Positions 24,623 to 33,677 of a DNA stretch of 64,000 nucleotides are shown in pieces; the first letter of the stretch is position 1; each line of letters starts with the position of its first letter. The notes below the pieces were generated by a model. That model worked only from the letters and a program-made list of their open reading frames with translations. It was not told the DNA's origin and ran no database searches. Source of the stretch: Tectiglobus sp965223355 (GTDB taxonomy: Bacteria; Pseudomonadota; Alphaproteobacteria; Rhizobiales; Hyphomicrobiaceae); assembly GCA_965223355.1 (NCBI GenBank), contig CBDCWE010000003.1, positions 4,898,001 to 4,962,000 of the forward strand. The letters are read 5' to 3'. The translations under genes and the position numbers were made by a program.

Positions 24623-25763
24623 TTTTTCATTCCGGATTGGCGCGACCAGCGGGCCAGCGCGCACCGGCACGATCACGACGCCGCGCGGCACGATCAGGAC
24701 GCCGGCGTTCATGCCGGTCGGCACTGCTGCAACCGTCAAGGCGCTATACGTCGATCAGGTTCGCCAGGCCGGCGCCGATATCATCCTCGCCAATACCTAT
24801 CACCTGATGCTGCGCCCGGGGGCCGAGCGTGTCGCCCGGCTCGGGGGCTTGCATCCGTTCATGCGCTGGGACGGTCCGATCCTGACCGACAGCGGCGGTT
24901 TTCAGGTGATGTCGCTGGCCGGTCTGCGCAAGATCACGGAGCAGGGCGTTACCTTTCAGAGCCATCTCGACGGCTCGCGGCATGTGCTGAGCCCCGAGCG
25001 CGCGATCGAAATCCAATGTCTGCTCGGCGCCGATATTCAGATGCAGCTTGATGAGTGCATCGCGTTGCCGGCGGACTACGCCGATGTCGAGCGCGCCATG
25101 GAATTGTCGATCCGTTGGGCGCAACGCTCGAAGGCGGCGTTTGAAGCGCAGCGGCGCCACGGCGGCGCGGGGCCGGGTCAGGCGCTGTTCGCGATTGTCC
25201 AGGGCGGCACGCAAGCGGACCTGCGGCGGCGCTCGGCGGCAGCCCTGGTCGGCCTCGACTTTGCCGGCTACGCGATCGGCGGCCTCGCGGTCGGGGAGGG
25301 CCACGACGTGATGCTTGCCACGCTTGATGAAACCGTGCCGCATTTGCCGACCCATAAGCCGCGCTATCTGATGGGTGTCGGGACACCGGTCGATCTGATC
25401 GAAGCGGTGCGCCGCGGTATCGACATGTTCGACTGCGTGATGCCGACGCGGTCCGGCCGCCACGGGCAGGCCTTCACCTGGTCCGGCAAGATCAATCTGC
25501 GCAATGCCAGGCATGCTGATGATCCGCGGCCGCTCGATCCGGCGAGTTCGTGTCCGGCGGCGCGGGATTATTCGCGCGCCTATTTGCACCATCTCCACCG
25601 TTCCGGTGAGTATCTCGGGGCGATGCTGACATCGTGGTCGAACACCTGGTTCTATCAGGAACTGATGGCGGCGATGCGCGCGGCGATCACGGCCGGGCGC
25701 TTTGCCGATTTCGTTGCCGAGCACAAAGCCCGGATCGGCCGAGCAAACCCTGTAGACGCCTGA
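24609..25763 (+). CDS. tgt: tRNA-guanine transglycosylase with degenerate zinc site
   Basis: Tgt swaps guanine-34 for preQ1 in GUN-anticodon tRNAs. I chose the ATG at 24609 (MTNDNFSF), which overlaps queA; 384 residues is the usual length. The base-recognition motif TDSGGFQVMSL, the QGGT loop and the nucleophile region FDCVMPTRSGRHG are intact. The structural zinc site normally reads CxCxxC...H. Here the same stretch is LDPASSCPAARDYS and the later HN is SWSN, so Cys-1, Cys-3 and the His are replaced by Ser, Ala and Ser, and only the middle Cys remains. The fold may be zinc-free or the enzyme impaired. Confidence 0.95.
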   Translation: MTNDNFSFRIGATSGPARTGTITTPRGTIRTPAFMPVGTAATVKALYVDQVRQAGADIILANTYHLMLRPGAERVARLGGLHPFMRWDGPILTDSGGFQVMSLAGLRKITEQGVTFQSHLDGSRHVLSPERAIEIQCLLGADIQMQLDECIALPADYADVERAMELSIRWAQRSKAAFEAQRRHGGAGPGQALFAIVQGGTQADLRRRSAAALVGLDFAGYAIGGLAVGEGHDVMLATLDETVPHLPTHKPRYLMGVGTPVDLIEAVRRGIDMFDCVMPTRSGRHGQAFTWSGKINLRNARHADDPRPLDPASSCPAARDYSRAYLHHLHRSGEYLGAMLTSWSNTWFYQELMAAMRAAITAGRFADFVAEHKARIGRANPVDA

Positions 25764-25954
25764 CTTTTTGCCGAGCGTCAGCGTGTAGTTTGGCTGTTTG
25801 AGCTTCGCACGCGGCATCTTCAAACGTTGCCTTGCGAGCGCGTTGATGATGCGCTACACCCCTTGGAATTCCGTTCTCGTTTGAGATATGCGCAGAGGAA
25901 CTCAATCAGTCGTTCACTGCAGAACTCAAATTTTTCGTTGTGAAACAGCAAATT

Positions 25955-26029
<75 letters not shown>

Positions 26030-26192
26030 GAAAACAAATCAAACCAGGCGGCTCTTCACTGAACGGGCTCTTCGTCGAAAACGGGGCTCTTCGCGGCTCG
26101 TCGCTGAATGCGGGGGCTAAGGTCTATTTGTCAGTTGGGCTTGCGACGTTTGGGTATCAGGCGGTGAGCGATCTTTCGATTGGTTCCTCGGA

Positions 26193-26906
26193 TCATTTGC
26201 AGGTCCACAAATAGCCCCGGTCGAAATGGAAATGGTCATGATGGGCGGCGTTGAAATCAGGGCTGAGGCTCACGCGGAAATACCGGCACGCGCGCTGATG
26301 AACGGCGCGCAGGAATTGCGACTTGCGCCGCTCACCGTTCTAGTCTCGCTTGACGCTGATGCGCGTGCCGTTCGCCAAGCGAAAGCCCGAGATGTCAATC
26401 GCATTGGCGGTTGCGTGCTCGCTGCGGCGGCTCCTCCAGAACCGTGAACCGATGATGTTGCGGCAGGAATAAGTGCCGAAGTTTTCCATCGCCGATACCC
26501 TGTGCCCGAAAATCTTCTCAGCCAGCGGCTGCACGTCGTGCGTGACCCACAGCGCAAATGCCGCGGCAACTTCACACGACACCCGGCTGACGCCAATGCG
26601 CGCGCCACCAAACTGGCTGGCTCTAACCGCATTGGTCCAACCACATCCGTTCTTCAACGGCCGCGGTGCGATCTGCCTGGCGTGCAGGTTTCGCGAAGCC
26701 GCCACGACACGCGCGCACAAACCACGATCATGCTTCAGCTCGGCCAGCTGCCAGTCGATCAGCAAGGCAAACGGGCGATCAATGTTCAAGGGTGGCAGCG
26801 GCGTATAGCGCGCCGGGAACCAGCCCTGCCGGAAGGCCGTTGCAAGTCCGAGACACGCAATCACCACCACTACCGCGGTGGCAACACGGCCCATGCGTCG
26901 GGGCAT
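26193..26906 (-). pseudogene. Extensin-like C-terminal domain protein interrupted by an in-frame amber codon
   Basis: The frame opens with a membrane anchor/signal (MGRVATAVVVVIACLGLATAF) and continues through the Extensin_C signatures: DWQLAELKHDRGLC, SCEVAAAFALWVTHDVQPLAEKIFG, CRNIIGS, SEHATANAIDISGFRLANG and ISVKRD. A TAG at 26340-26342 then stops it. Past the TAG the same frame carries the missing family C-terminus: NGERRKSQFLRAVHQRACRYF, then SPDFNAAHHDHFHFDRGYLWTC and a TGA at 26193-26195. The family normally has Trp (TGG) at the TAG position (RDW.G), so a single G-to-A change explains it. The metal-binding-like HHDHFHFD motif is lost from the 188-residue product unless readthrough occurs. 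Confidence 0.88.
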
Positions 26907-27489
26907 GGCTGGCCCTCCGTGATTGCCCCAGTCAGAGCAGCCGACCCGCTGTCACGCTGCACAGTCAAGAGCCGGTCCCTTTGGTGCCCTGCATTAACAA
27001 GGCGGTGAATTTCGAGGTCAAGAACGACAATTGTGATCAACTCGAGCTGTGATCAACGTGAGCCGTGATCGACATGACATGACAATCGCATCTCGGCTCC
27101 ATCTCGCAGGACGGACCGATGTCTGCGCCGACGTCTGCTCCGACAACCTCCGGGCTGCTCTGCGATCACGTTGCCGCTTGCCGTTCCCGGCCCGCCAGCC
27201 CGACCGCGCCGTTGATGTTCGAACCCGGCGAACATCAACGCATAGGATTCCATGCCAGTGCGGTTGCGGCAATGGCGCGGGCGATGCGGTGAACGGATAG
27301 GCAATGGGCGGCACGGTCTGGCGCCGGCGGCCCGCACGGGCGGCTGCCGGCGCCGCTGCGCGTGATCACGGTGATTGTCGATGCGGCAGCGCACACCTTG
27401 AAGATTGACGGGATCACTGCTTTAGTCTCGGAGTGCGGCGCCGGCCATCGCCAATCGATGGCCGTCAAAAACAGGGAGTGGCATCGCAA
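26907..27489. other. Intergenic region between the extensin-family relic and the MBL-fold gene
   Basis: 583 bases between divergent genes. It contains a small inverted repeat (GTTGATGTTCG/CGAACATCAAC near 27214-27242) and no supported coding sequence; the reading frames present are Arg-rich without domains. Confidence 0.5.
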
Positions 27490-28230
27490 GTGAGTGTCAG
27501 TGTGACGTTTGCCGGGTCGGGTGATGCCTTCGGGTCAGGCGGGCGGTTCAACACCTGCATCCTCGTTGACGCGCCCGGACTTCGATTTGCCATCGACTTC
27601 GGCGCATCGAGCCTGATTGCGCTCAACGCGCTCGGAATTGCGCACAACAGCATCGATCTGATCTTGCTGACGCACATTCACGGCGATCATTGCGGCGGTG
27701 TGCCGGCGATGCTGGTGGACGCGATGCTCGGCGCCAAGCGGCAAACGCCTCTGACCATTGCCGGGCCGGTGGACACCACAGCGCGCCTGAGGGAGGTGGC
27801 TGAGGCCCTGTTTCCCGGTATGCACGCGATGACGCCGAAGTTTGAGCTGACCACGATTGAAATGGAGACCTTACAACAACATGCGATCGGTGATCTCAAA
27901 GTCACCACCTATCCGGCCATCCACACGGCTGAGACCAATCCGACCTCGATGCGCGTCGAGGTTGCCGGCAAGACCATCGCCTATACCGGCGACAGCGCCT
28001 GGACGGAACATATTCCGACGCTGGCCCGTGATGCCGACCTGTTCATTACCGAGTGTTATTTTCACACCAAATCGGTACCGTTCCACATGAACTACGCGGA
28101 TATCGCAGCGCACCGTGATGAGCTCTCGGCCAAGCGGATCATACTAACGCATATGGGCCCGGAAATGCTGGAACGCCAGCACCAGGTTGGCGAACTGTGC
28201 GCCTACGACGGCTTGCAGGTCGAGATCTAG
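27490..28230 (+). CDS. Metallo-beta-lactamase-fold hydrolase (RNase Z/AttM-like)
   Basis: A 246-residue enzyme with the metal motif THIHGDHCGG (H62, H64, D66, H67), further ligands in a TYPAIHTAET segment and YTGDSAW, and a final LTHMGPEM. It resembles single-domain MBL proteins related to RNase Z; the substrate is unknown. The GTG at 27490 is chosen; a GTG four codons upstream is possible. Its TAG stop forms a CTAG that begins a short segment (CTAGTGGTCT) identical to the end of the MITE at 28375. Confidence 0.85.
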   Translation: MSVSVTFAGSGDAFGSGGRFNTCILVDAPGLRFAIDFGASSLIALNALGIAHNSIDLILLTHIHGDHCGGVPAMLVDAMLGAKRQTPLTIAGPVDTTARLREVAEALFPGMHAMTPKFELTTIEMETLQQHAIGDLKVTTYPAIHTAETNPTSMRVEVAGKTIAYTGDSAWTEHIPTLARDADLFITECYFHTKSVPFHMNYADIAAHRDELSAKRIILTHMGPEMLERQHQVGELCAYDGLQVEI

Positions 28231-28242
28231 TGGTCTCAATCA

Positions 28243-28378
28243 TTAGAGCAACCTGCCTTTATTCGGAATCGGAACGATCCCGAATAAAGGCAGGTTGCTC
28301 GCCTCTAAAGTGGCGATCATCTTCGTGCTTTAAGTTGAAACCGCAATAGCGGTTCCAACTTAAAGCACGAAGATCTAG
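28243..28378. repeat. CTAG-bounded two-hairpin repeat, copy C
   Basis: A full copy in the same orientation as copy B. Its left end reads TTAG and its right CTAG is shared with the left end of the MITE-like element at 28375-28642, so the two elements are abutted on one CTAG. Confidence 0.87.
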
Positions 28379-28642
28379 TGGTCTGCATCACTTAAAATGG
28401 TGCATTCAGACGCTCAGATTTGGTCTGTGCCAAGGCGCGGTGGGCGTGGTGATGCTGGCGCATCATAAGGCCGCCGCAACGCCGGCATCAGGCCAAATCT
28501 GAGCGCCTTCGGTGCGTTGCCCTGGCCCGTGAGGGCGTCAGCCGTGCTCACCATAGCGCACGCTATGCTTTCGCACGCCTTCCTGCTCACGAACCAGGGC
28601 AGCGCATCTGAATGCGCCATTTTAAGTGATACAGACCACTAG
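28375..28642. mobile_element. MITE-like element 1, 268 bp
   Basis: Bounded by CTAG and by 36-bp terminal inverted repeats (28375-28410 and 28607-28642) that differ at only two positions. It has no coding capacity. Inner sequence also pairs over long stretches (CTCAGATTTGG with CCAAATCTGAG). The right CTAG contains the TAG stop of ccmI. It looks like a non-autonomous element mobilised in trans by a CTAG/TA-targeting transposase. Confidence 0.82.
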
Positions 28643-29811
28643 TCCGCCGCTGGCGCGGCCTTGAGCCCGAGCGCACCGGCAAACGCGTTCAATGCCGCCA
28701 GCTTTCCCGCGTCCGTCGCGAACGCCTTTCGCGCATCGCCCAGGGCCGCGGCAGCTTTCGCGTCGTCACCGAGGACAGTCAAGGCGCGGATCAGGCGCTG
28801 CCAGTCTTCGAGTTTGCCGCCGTCAGCCGCGAGACGGCTGGCGAGACCGTCGACCATCGAGCGGATCTGCTTTTGGCGCTCGTCCGGCGACAATCGCGCC
28901 ATCTGTTGGCGCGCTGCCAATGACGGCGCCGCGCCGCGTCCGACTTGATGATTTGGTGCTGTTGCGGCCACGTCACCGCTGCCAACGGCGGCCAAGCGCT
29001 CACGCAGCAGTTGCCGCATCTCAGGTGACAGTTCCGCTCGTGCAAGCAGTTTGCGATAGGCCTGTTCGGCGGCTTTGCTCTCGCCCCGTTGCTCGTGGCC
29101 GACGGCGAGCCAGAAATGCGCCGGCCAATAGTTCGGCCGCAGCGCGAGAAGGCGCTCGTACGCGGTCTTTACGACATTGGTCACCCGGCCGTTGGTCGCA
29201 CCCAGCACGGCTTCCGCGAGCTGAGCCAGGCGCCGGTCGCTTTCGCCATTGAGACGAATGGCCTGCTGATAGGCCCGCGCTGCTTTGACGTAGTCTTTGC
29301 GCTTGAGATAAATTGGCGCGATAACATCCCAGCCGCGAGCATCATCGGGATTTGCGCGAAGGCGCGCTTCAACGCGCGCGATCATTTCGCCGATGGGCAG
29401 CGTGCGAACATCGGCCTTGAGGCGCTGGGCATGCGGCAAGCCGGGCAGGCCGGGGCTGCCCAGGATCAGATAGCAACCGAGTGAGAGGCCAACAACCGTG
29501 CCGGCGATGGCGATCGCCAACCATTGATGGCTGGATTTCGGCACGCCGCGAACTTGAACCGCAGATGAAACGTCATCGCTGTCGGCAACGGCCAGCAGCC
29601 GGCGTGAGATCTCGGTCCTGGCCGCCGTCGCCTCTTCCCGATTGACCAGACCTCGGTCGAGATCCCTTTCGATTTCGTCGAGCTGATCCTTGTAGATCGC
29701 AATGTTTGCCCGCCCGGGCGCAGCTTCATTAAGCCGCGACTGTGCAAGCGGGCGCAGCAACACGGCAATTCCGGCTGCCGTCACCAGCGCGCATATTATC
29801 CAGAAGATCAT
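28639..29811 (-). CDS. ccmI: Cytochrome c biogenesis protein CcmI
   Basis: CcmI (CycH) is the apocytochrome c chaperone of the system I haem ligation complex. With the start MIFWIICALVTAAG the protein has 390 residues. It has two N-terminal membrane segments (about 3-21 and 95-115) separated by the conserved YKDQLDEIERDLDRG segment, then a periplasmic TPR domain (GWDVIAPIYLKRKDYVKAARAYQQAIRL and following). In rhizobia it normally leads a ccmIEFH operon; here a MITE and repeats follow immediately and no ccmE, F or H is in view. A longer N-terminus is open in frame but has no support. Confidence 0.92.
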   Translation of the reverse strand: MIFWIICALVTAAGIAVLLRPLAQSRLNEAAPGRANIAIYKDQLDEIERDLDRGLVNREEATAARTEISRRLLAVADSDDVSSAVQVRGVPKSSHQWLAIAIAGTVVGLSLGCYLILGSPGLPGLPHAQRLKADVRTLPIGEMIARVEARLRANPDDARGWDVIAPIYLKRKDYVKAARAYQQAIRLNGESDRRLAQLAEAVLGATNGRVTNVVKTAYERLLALRPNYWPAHFWLAVGHEQRGESKAAEQAYRKLLARAELSPEMRQLLRERLAAVGSGDVAATAPNHQVGRGAAPSLAARQQMARLSPDERQKQIRSMVDGLASRLAADGGKLEDWQRLIRALTVLGDDAKAAAALGDARKAFATDAGKLAALNAFAGALGLKAAPAAD

Positions 29812-30565
29812 GTGTTCTGCTTCAATTTTGCGGGCAATGCTGCAACCGACACTCCAGGACCGAACCGCGCCTCGACGGGACCATCGCAATGCCGGTACAG
29901 CACGTCAAGACCGACAAAATTGCCAGATCCAGACGTCCATTCTAACCCGCGTTATTCATGGCAGGTTCGAATATGATGCCAGCCCGCACAAATATTGATC
30001 CGTTTGACCGGAGCGATTTTTGGCGCCAGTGAGGCGGGTGTCGGGCCGCGGGACACGGACCACAAGCGGGCCCCAACGCAGCCGGCGGCGAAAAGCGCCC
30101 GGTCCTACCGGTGGTTCCTGGCGGGTGGGTCCCGGCGGCCGTTCGGCGCGACAATTCACGCTCAACTCACGCTCAATTCACTCTCAATGCCGGTGTTGCG
30201 TTGGCGAAATGGCCAAACGTTCATCTGCGCGTGAGGGCGCCTGCAATCCAAATGGCAATGCGTCGACCTATCTACATTCGCTGGCCGGTGGTGCGCGTGC
30301 AAGCGCAAGTTCCGAGGGTGAAGTCAATTGCACGCCTGGCGATATCTGCGAGGCAGCACCAGCCATGGAGACGGCATCACTTTATTTTGCTGTGCTGGCG
30401 AGCCGTGATGTGCTAAGAGATATCAATCGACTTTGGCCGGACAATCAGGCCGTTTCGCCATAAGCACAGCTGGGCGCGCGATCTAGACCATCCCCATACT
30501 CGACGAAATGAGGCGGCTCGCACGGTGCGTGCCGTCCGTGCAAGCACTTGCAAAGGCAAACTCAA
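29812..30565. other. Intergenic region upstream of the cold-shock gene
   Basis: About 750 bases between divergent genes with no supported coding sequence. A small 11-bp direct repeat (ACGCTCAACTC, ACGCTCAATTC, ACTCTCAATGC) occurs near 30160-30190. The last 100 bases probably include the long 5' leader typical of cold-shock mRNAs, but I cannot delimit it. Confidence 0.5.
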
Positions 30566-30775
30566 ATGCAAACTGGAATCGTAAAATTCTTTAATACATC
30601 AAAGGGCTATGGCTTCATCCAGCCAGATGATGGCAGCAAGGATGTGTTCGTACACATATCGGCGCTTGAAAGAGCCGGTATTCATAGCCTTGGTGAAGGT
30701 CAGAAGGTTTCCTTCGACACCGAAGTCGACCAACGCAATGGAAAGACAGCGGTCTCCAACATCCAAGCGGAATAG
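30566..30775 (+). CDS. CspA-family cold-shock protein
   Basis: A 69-residue OB-fold protein that binds single-stranded RNA and DNA. The RNA-binding motifs KGYGFI (RNP1) and VFVHI (RNP2) are present. The start MQTGIVKFFN follows AAAGG about ten bases upstream. It is a single-copy gene in this window and stands alone. Confidence 0.95.
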   Translation: MQTGIVKFFNTSKGYGFIQPDDGSKDVFVHISALERAGIHSLGEGQKVSFDTEVDQRNGKTAVSNIQAE

Positions 30776-30946
30776 GATCGCCAAGTTCAATTGCTGGGTC
30801 CGCGGGCTGAGCCTGCGGTCTGATTGTTAAAACAGGAACATGGGGGAAGGAACGCACTCTCGAATGCAAATTCGGCTTCGAGGGCACGATGACGAATGGG
30901 GGCCGTACGTCGGTGCGTGCCTCAAGAGTTCCGGAAAGGAACAGCA

Positions 30947-31900
30947 ATGTCTCGTTACGCCATTGGTCTCGCAGCTGTTGCATGTATAGCGATCCTTCCT
31001 CTCCCAGCCCTGGCTGGCTCGGGCGAGGTCCCGCCAAACGCCCGCGCCAGGACCTCAGGTTCGGGTTGGGAATGCTTGCCCGGCTATTTGCAAGCCGAAA
31101 ACAAGTGCAACCCAATTAAGCTGCCGAAGAACGCATATTTGACCGGTGACACTTACGGCAGCGGATGGGCCTGTCGACGCGGTTATCGCGAGGCTCAAGG
31201 GGGGTGCCAACCGATCGCGGTGGCGGCAAATGCGCACTTGACCGCGAGCACCTACGGAGCAGGTTGGGCCTGCGAGCGCGGCTATCGCAAGGCTGGCGAG
31301 AAGTGCAATTTGATACGGCTGCCAGCCAATGCATTTCTGACCAACGATGCCTACGCAAGAGCCTGGGACTGCTTGCGAGGATTTCGCCCAAGGGGTGACA
31401 ATTGCGCAAAGATAAACGTTCCACCTCACGGCTTCCTCACCGAAGGTCGTTACGGGAAAGGCTGGGAGTGTGAGCGCGGCTTCCGTGAAACAGAGAATGC
31501 CTGTCGCGAGATTGAGGTCCCGAAGAATGCCTATCTGACAAGTGTTACATCGGACCGACCCTGGGCGTGCCGGCGAGGTTTTCGCTCCACGGGTGAGCAG
31601 TGTGTCGCCATTGCCGTTCCCACGAATGCCTATCTGACCGACACGCGTTATGGCAGAGGCTGGAATTGTGAGAGAGGCTATCGAGCGGTCGACACGAACT
31701 GCGTCGCAATCGCCATTCCCACCAATGGTTATCTTGATGCAAGCGGTAAAGCCTGGCGCTGTGAGCGCGGCTTCAAGAAGGCTGGCCAAGAGTGCATCAA
31801 GATCAATCTACCCGAGCATGCATTCATTGATGACACTGGCAATGACTGGACGTGCGAGCTCCCGTACCGACGGCGCCTCGACAAATGCGTCTCTACATAG
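30947..31900 (+). CDS. Secreted protein of nine Trp/Cys repeats
   Basis: A 317-residue protein starting after GGAAAGGA, with a clear signal peptide (RYAIGLAAVACIAILPLPALA). The mature part is nine tandem units of about 33 residues with the pattern GWxCxRGYRxxxxxCxxIxxPxNAYLTxxxY. Each unit has one Trp and two Cys, so nine disulfides are possible. Repeats 4, 8 and 9 are the most diverged. I know similar W-C repeat hypotheticals from alphaproteobacteria but not a function. It is followed by a FYDLN protein gene 24 bases downstream and may share its transcript. Confidence 0.82.
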   Translation: MSRYAIGLAAVACIAILPLPALAGSGEVPPNARARTSGSGWECLPGYLQAENKCNPIKLPKNAYLTGDTYGSGWACRRGYREAQGGCQPIAVAANAHLTASTYGAGWACERGYRKAGEKCNLIRLPANAFLTNDAYARAWDCLRGFRPRGDNCAKINVPPHGFLTEGRYGKGWECERGFRETENACREIEVPKNAYLTSVTSDRPWACRRGFRSTGEQCVAIAVPTNAYLTDTRYGRGWNCERGYRAVDTNCVAIAIPTNGYLDASGKAWRCERGFKKAGQECIKINLPEHAFIDDTGNDWTCELPYRRRLDKCVST

Positions 31901-31924
31901 AAGCGAAGACAGGAGTGAATTTGC

Positions 31925-32335
31925 ATGTCGAAGATCAACGCGCGCGGCGAAAAACGCAAATGCCAGAACGATGAATGCGATGCCTCGTTCTATGATTTAA
32001 ACCGCAAGGAGTTCGATTGCCCGATCTGCGGCACAGCGTTTGATCATGAGGCTCATGCGGCTTGCCTCGAAGAACAGCGTGCCGCAGTGCCTAACCACAT
32101 CCGACGACGACAAGCGCGCACCTTGCCGATTGTCCCTGCAGGTGATGCTGGCGCCCAGAGCACCAATGACAATGCAGCTCTGGTTGAGGATGAAGCAAGT
32201 GACGGTGAAGTCGTCGCCGACGACGACGCAGCCGCTGCAGAAACCGCGAATATTATTCCTGAAGAGGATGAAGACACGCGGGATCCACGCGTGAATGGCG
32301 TGCCTCTGTCCGACGCGGACAACGAGAACAATTAA
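31925..32335 (+). CDS. FYDLN-acid (TIGR02300) family protein
   Basis: A 136-residue protein with an N-terminal zinc-ribbon-like segment (KCQNDECDASFYDLNRKEFDCPICG split over residues 12-36) carrying the diagnostic FYDLN motif and four Cys. It has a long acidic C-terminal tail rich in Asp, Glu and Ala. The family is conserved in alphaproteobacteria, often near aroA/cmk/rpsA; that context is absent here, so this may be a second copy. Its function is not established. Confidence 0.88.
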   Translation: MSKINARGEKRKCQNDECDASFYDLNRKEFDCPICGTAFDHEAHAACLEEQRAAVPNHIRRRQARTLPIVPAGDAGAQSTNDNAALVEDEASDGEVVADDDAAAAETANIIPEEDEDTRDPRVNGVPLSDADNENN

Positions 32336-32437
32336 GGCAGTTCTTACTGTGTTCGGGAGCAGCCATATTGTTCGTGGTATAGCCTCCTTCCACAACCAAG
32401 ACCGACGACAACCGACGACAGTTGCGAGTAAAGCTCC

Positions 32438-33475
32438 ATGCATCCTGGGTTCTTTGAAACGGCGGGACCGTTCTCGGCCGATGAGATCGCCGAGCGCATC
32501 AATGCGTCTGTTGTACACAGAACGGATCAGGCCGTGCTTTACGCAGGCGTCAAACCGCTCGGCTCGGCAACCGCGACGGACATCTCGTTCTTGTCCAACC
32601 GCCGGTACGTGAGCCAGTTGGCGAACACGTCAGCCGGTGCCTGCATCTTGTCGGCCCTCGATTGCGAACTTGCTCCGCCGACAGCCACGATTCTACAGAC
32701 CGATAACCCCTACGAGGCCTTCGCCAAAGCGATGCGGTTGTTCTACGGCGATGCGTTGCGCAGCAAAACTGCTGCTGCAAACCAGTCCCCCGACACGACC
32801 CTCATCCATCCCACAGCCCAGATTGCCGACGGTGCCGACATTGAAATTGGTGCAATTGTCGGACGGGAGGCGACGATCGGTCGTGGAACAACCATTTCGG
32901 CCGGTGCTGTGATCGGATACCGCACGGTCATTGGCCAAGACAGTTACGTCGGCGCAGCAGCAAGCGTGACCCACGCCATCGTTGGTAGCGATGTCATCAT
33001 CCATGCAGGAGCACGGATCGGCCAGGACGGCTTCGGATTTGCCATGGGCAGGAACGGCCATAGTAAAATTCCGCAGATCGGCTCGGTCATTATTGAAGAC
33101 GACGTGGAGATCGGCGCCAATTCTACCATCGACCGTGGCACGCTGGGTGACACCCGGATTGGCGAAGGCACCAAAATCGACAACCTCGTCCAGATCGCTC
33201 ACAACGTTCTGATCGGACGCCACTGCGTGATTGTTGCGCAGAGCGGAATTGCCGGTTCCGCCGAGCTTGGGGACTTTGTCGTGATGGGGGCGCAATCCGG
33301 TGTTCTCGGTCACGTGAAGGTCGGAAGCGGCGCTCAAATCGCCGGCATGGCTCACGTCAAGGATGACGTTGCACCGGGTGCCCGCATGGGTGGGACGCCG
33401 GCAAAGCCGTTCAAGGAATGGGCGCGTGAAGTCGCCGTGTTACGCGCACTTGGCAAAAACCGGCGCAATTCCTGA
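32438..33475 (+). CDS. lpxD: UDP-3-O-acylglucosamine N-acyltransferase
   Basis: LpxD adds the N-linked hydroxyacyl chain in lipid A synthesis. The 345-residue protein has the N-terminal uridine-binding domain (SFLSNRRY) and a left-handed beta-helix of hexapeptide repeats (IADGADIEIGAIVGREATIG and so on), with the catalytic His in VQIAHNVLIG. It ends GTPAKPFKEW. Normally lpxD sits in bamA-lpxD-fabZ-lpxA; here it stands alone, so it may be a second LpxD or a relocated one. Confidence 0.94.
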   Translation: MHPGFFETAGPFSADEIAERINASVVHRTDQAVLYAGVKPLGSATATDISFLSNRRYVSQLANTSAGACILSALDCELAPPTATILQTDNPYEAFAKAMRLFYGDALRSKTAAANQSPDTTLIHPTAQIADGADIEIGAIVGREATIGRGTTISAGAVIGYRTVIGQDSYVGAAASVTHAIVGSDVIIHAGARIGQDGFGFAMGRNGHSKIPQIGSVIIEDDVEIGANSTIDRGTLGDTRIGEGTKIDNLVQIAHNVLIGRHCVIVAQSGIAGSAELGDFVVMGAQSGVLGHVKVGSGAQIAGMAHVKDDVAPGARMGGTPAKPFKEWAREVAVLRALGKNRRNS

Positions 33476-33514
33476 CCGCAAAGAAACTCATTCTGCGGCC
33501 TAAGTGCTTTGATC

Positions 33515-33677
33515 AAATCTCAGGTTTCCAAAGGGCCCGGCCCTTTGGCGGGATCGTTAAGGGCGGAGCCCTTAACATATCGCCGTTTCACGGCGATCCT
33601 TGAGGGGCTTGTCCACCCCTCAAACACCCCGACCAGAAGACCCATCCCCTGGACCTCGGACCTATTTAGAGGTTCCT
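33515..33677. repeat. Multi-hairpin intergenic repeat, copy R4
   Basis: Inverted relative to R1-R3. It contains AAAGGGCCCGGCCCTTT, TTAAGGGCGGAGCCCTTAA, ATCGCCG, GAGGGGC and a damaged CCAGGGG stem. It occupies the space between the convergent lpxD and LLM genes and reaches the LLM stop. Confidence 0.85.

Noticed and set aside
26030..26192. Possible integrated element attachment site next to tRNA-Thr
   Set aside because: No integrase gene or duplicated tRNA 3' end was found; only a few short GGCTCTTC words repeat there.
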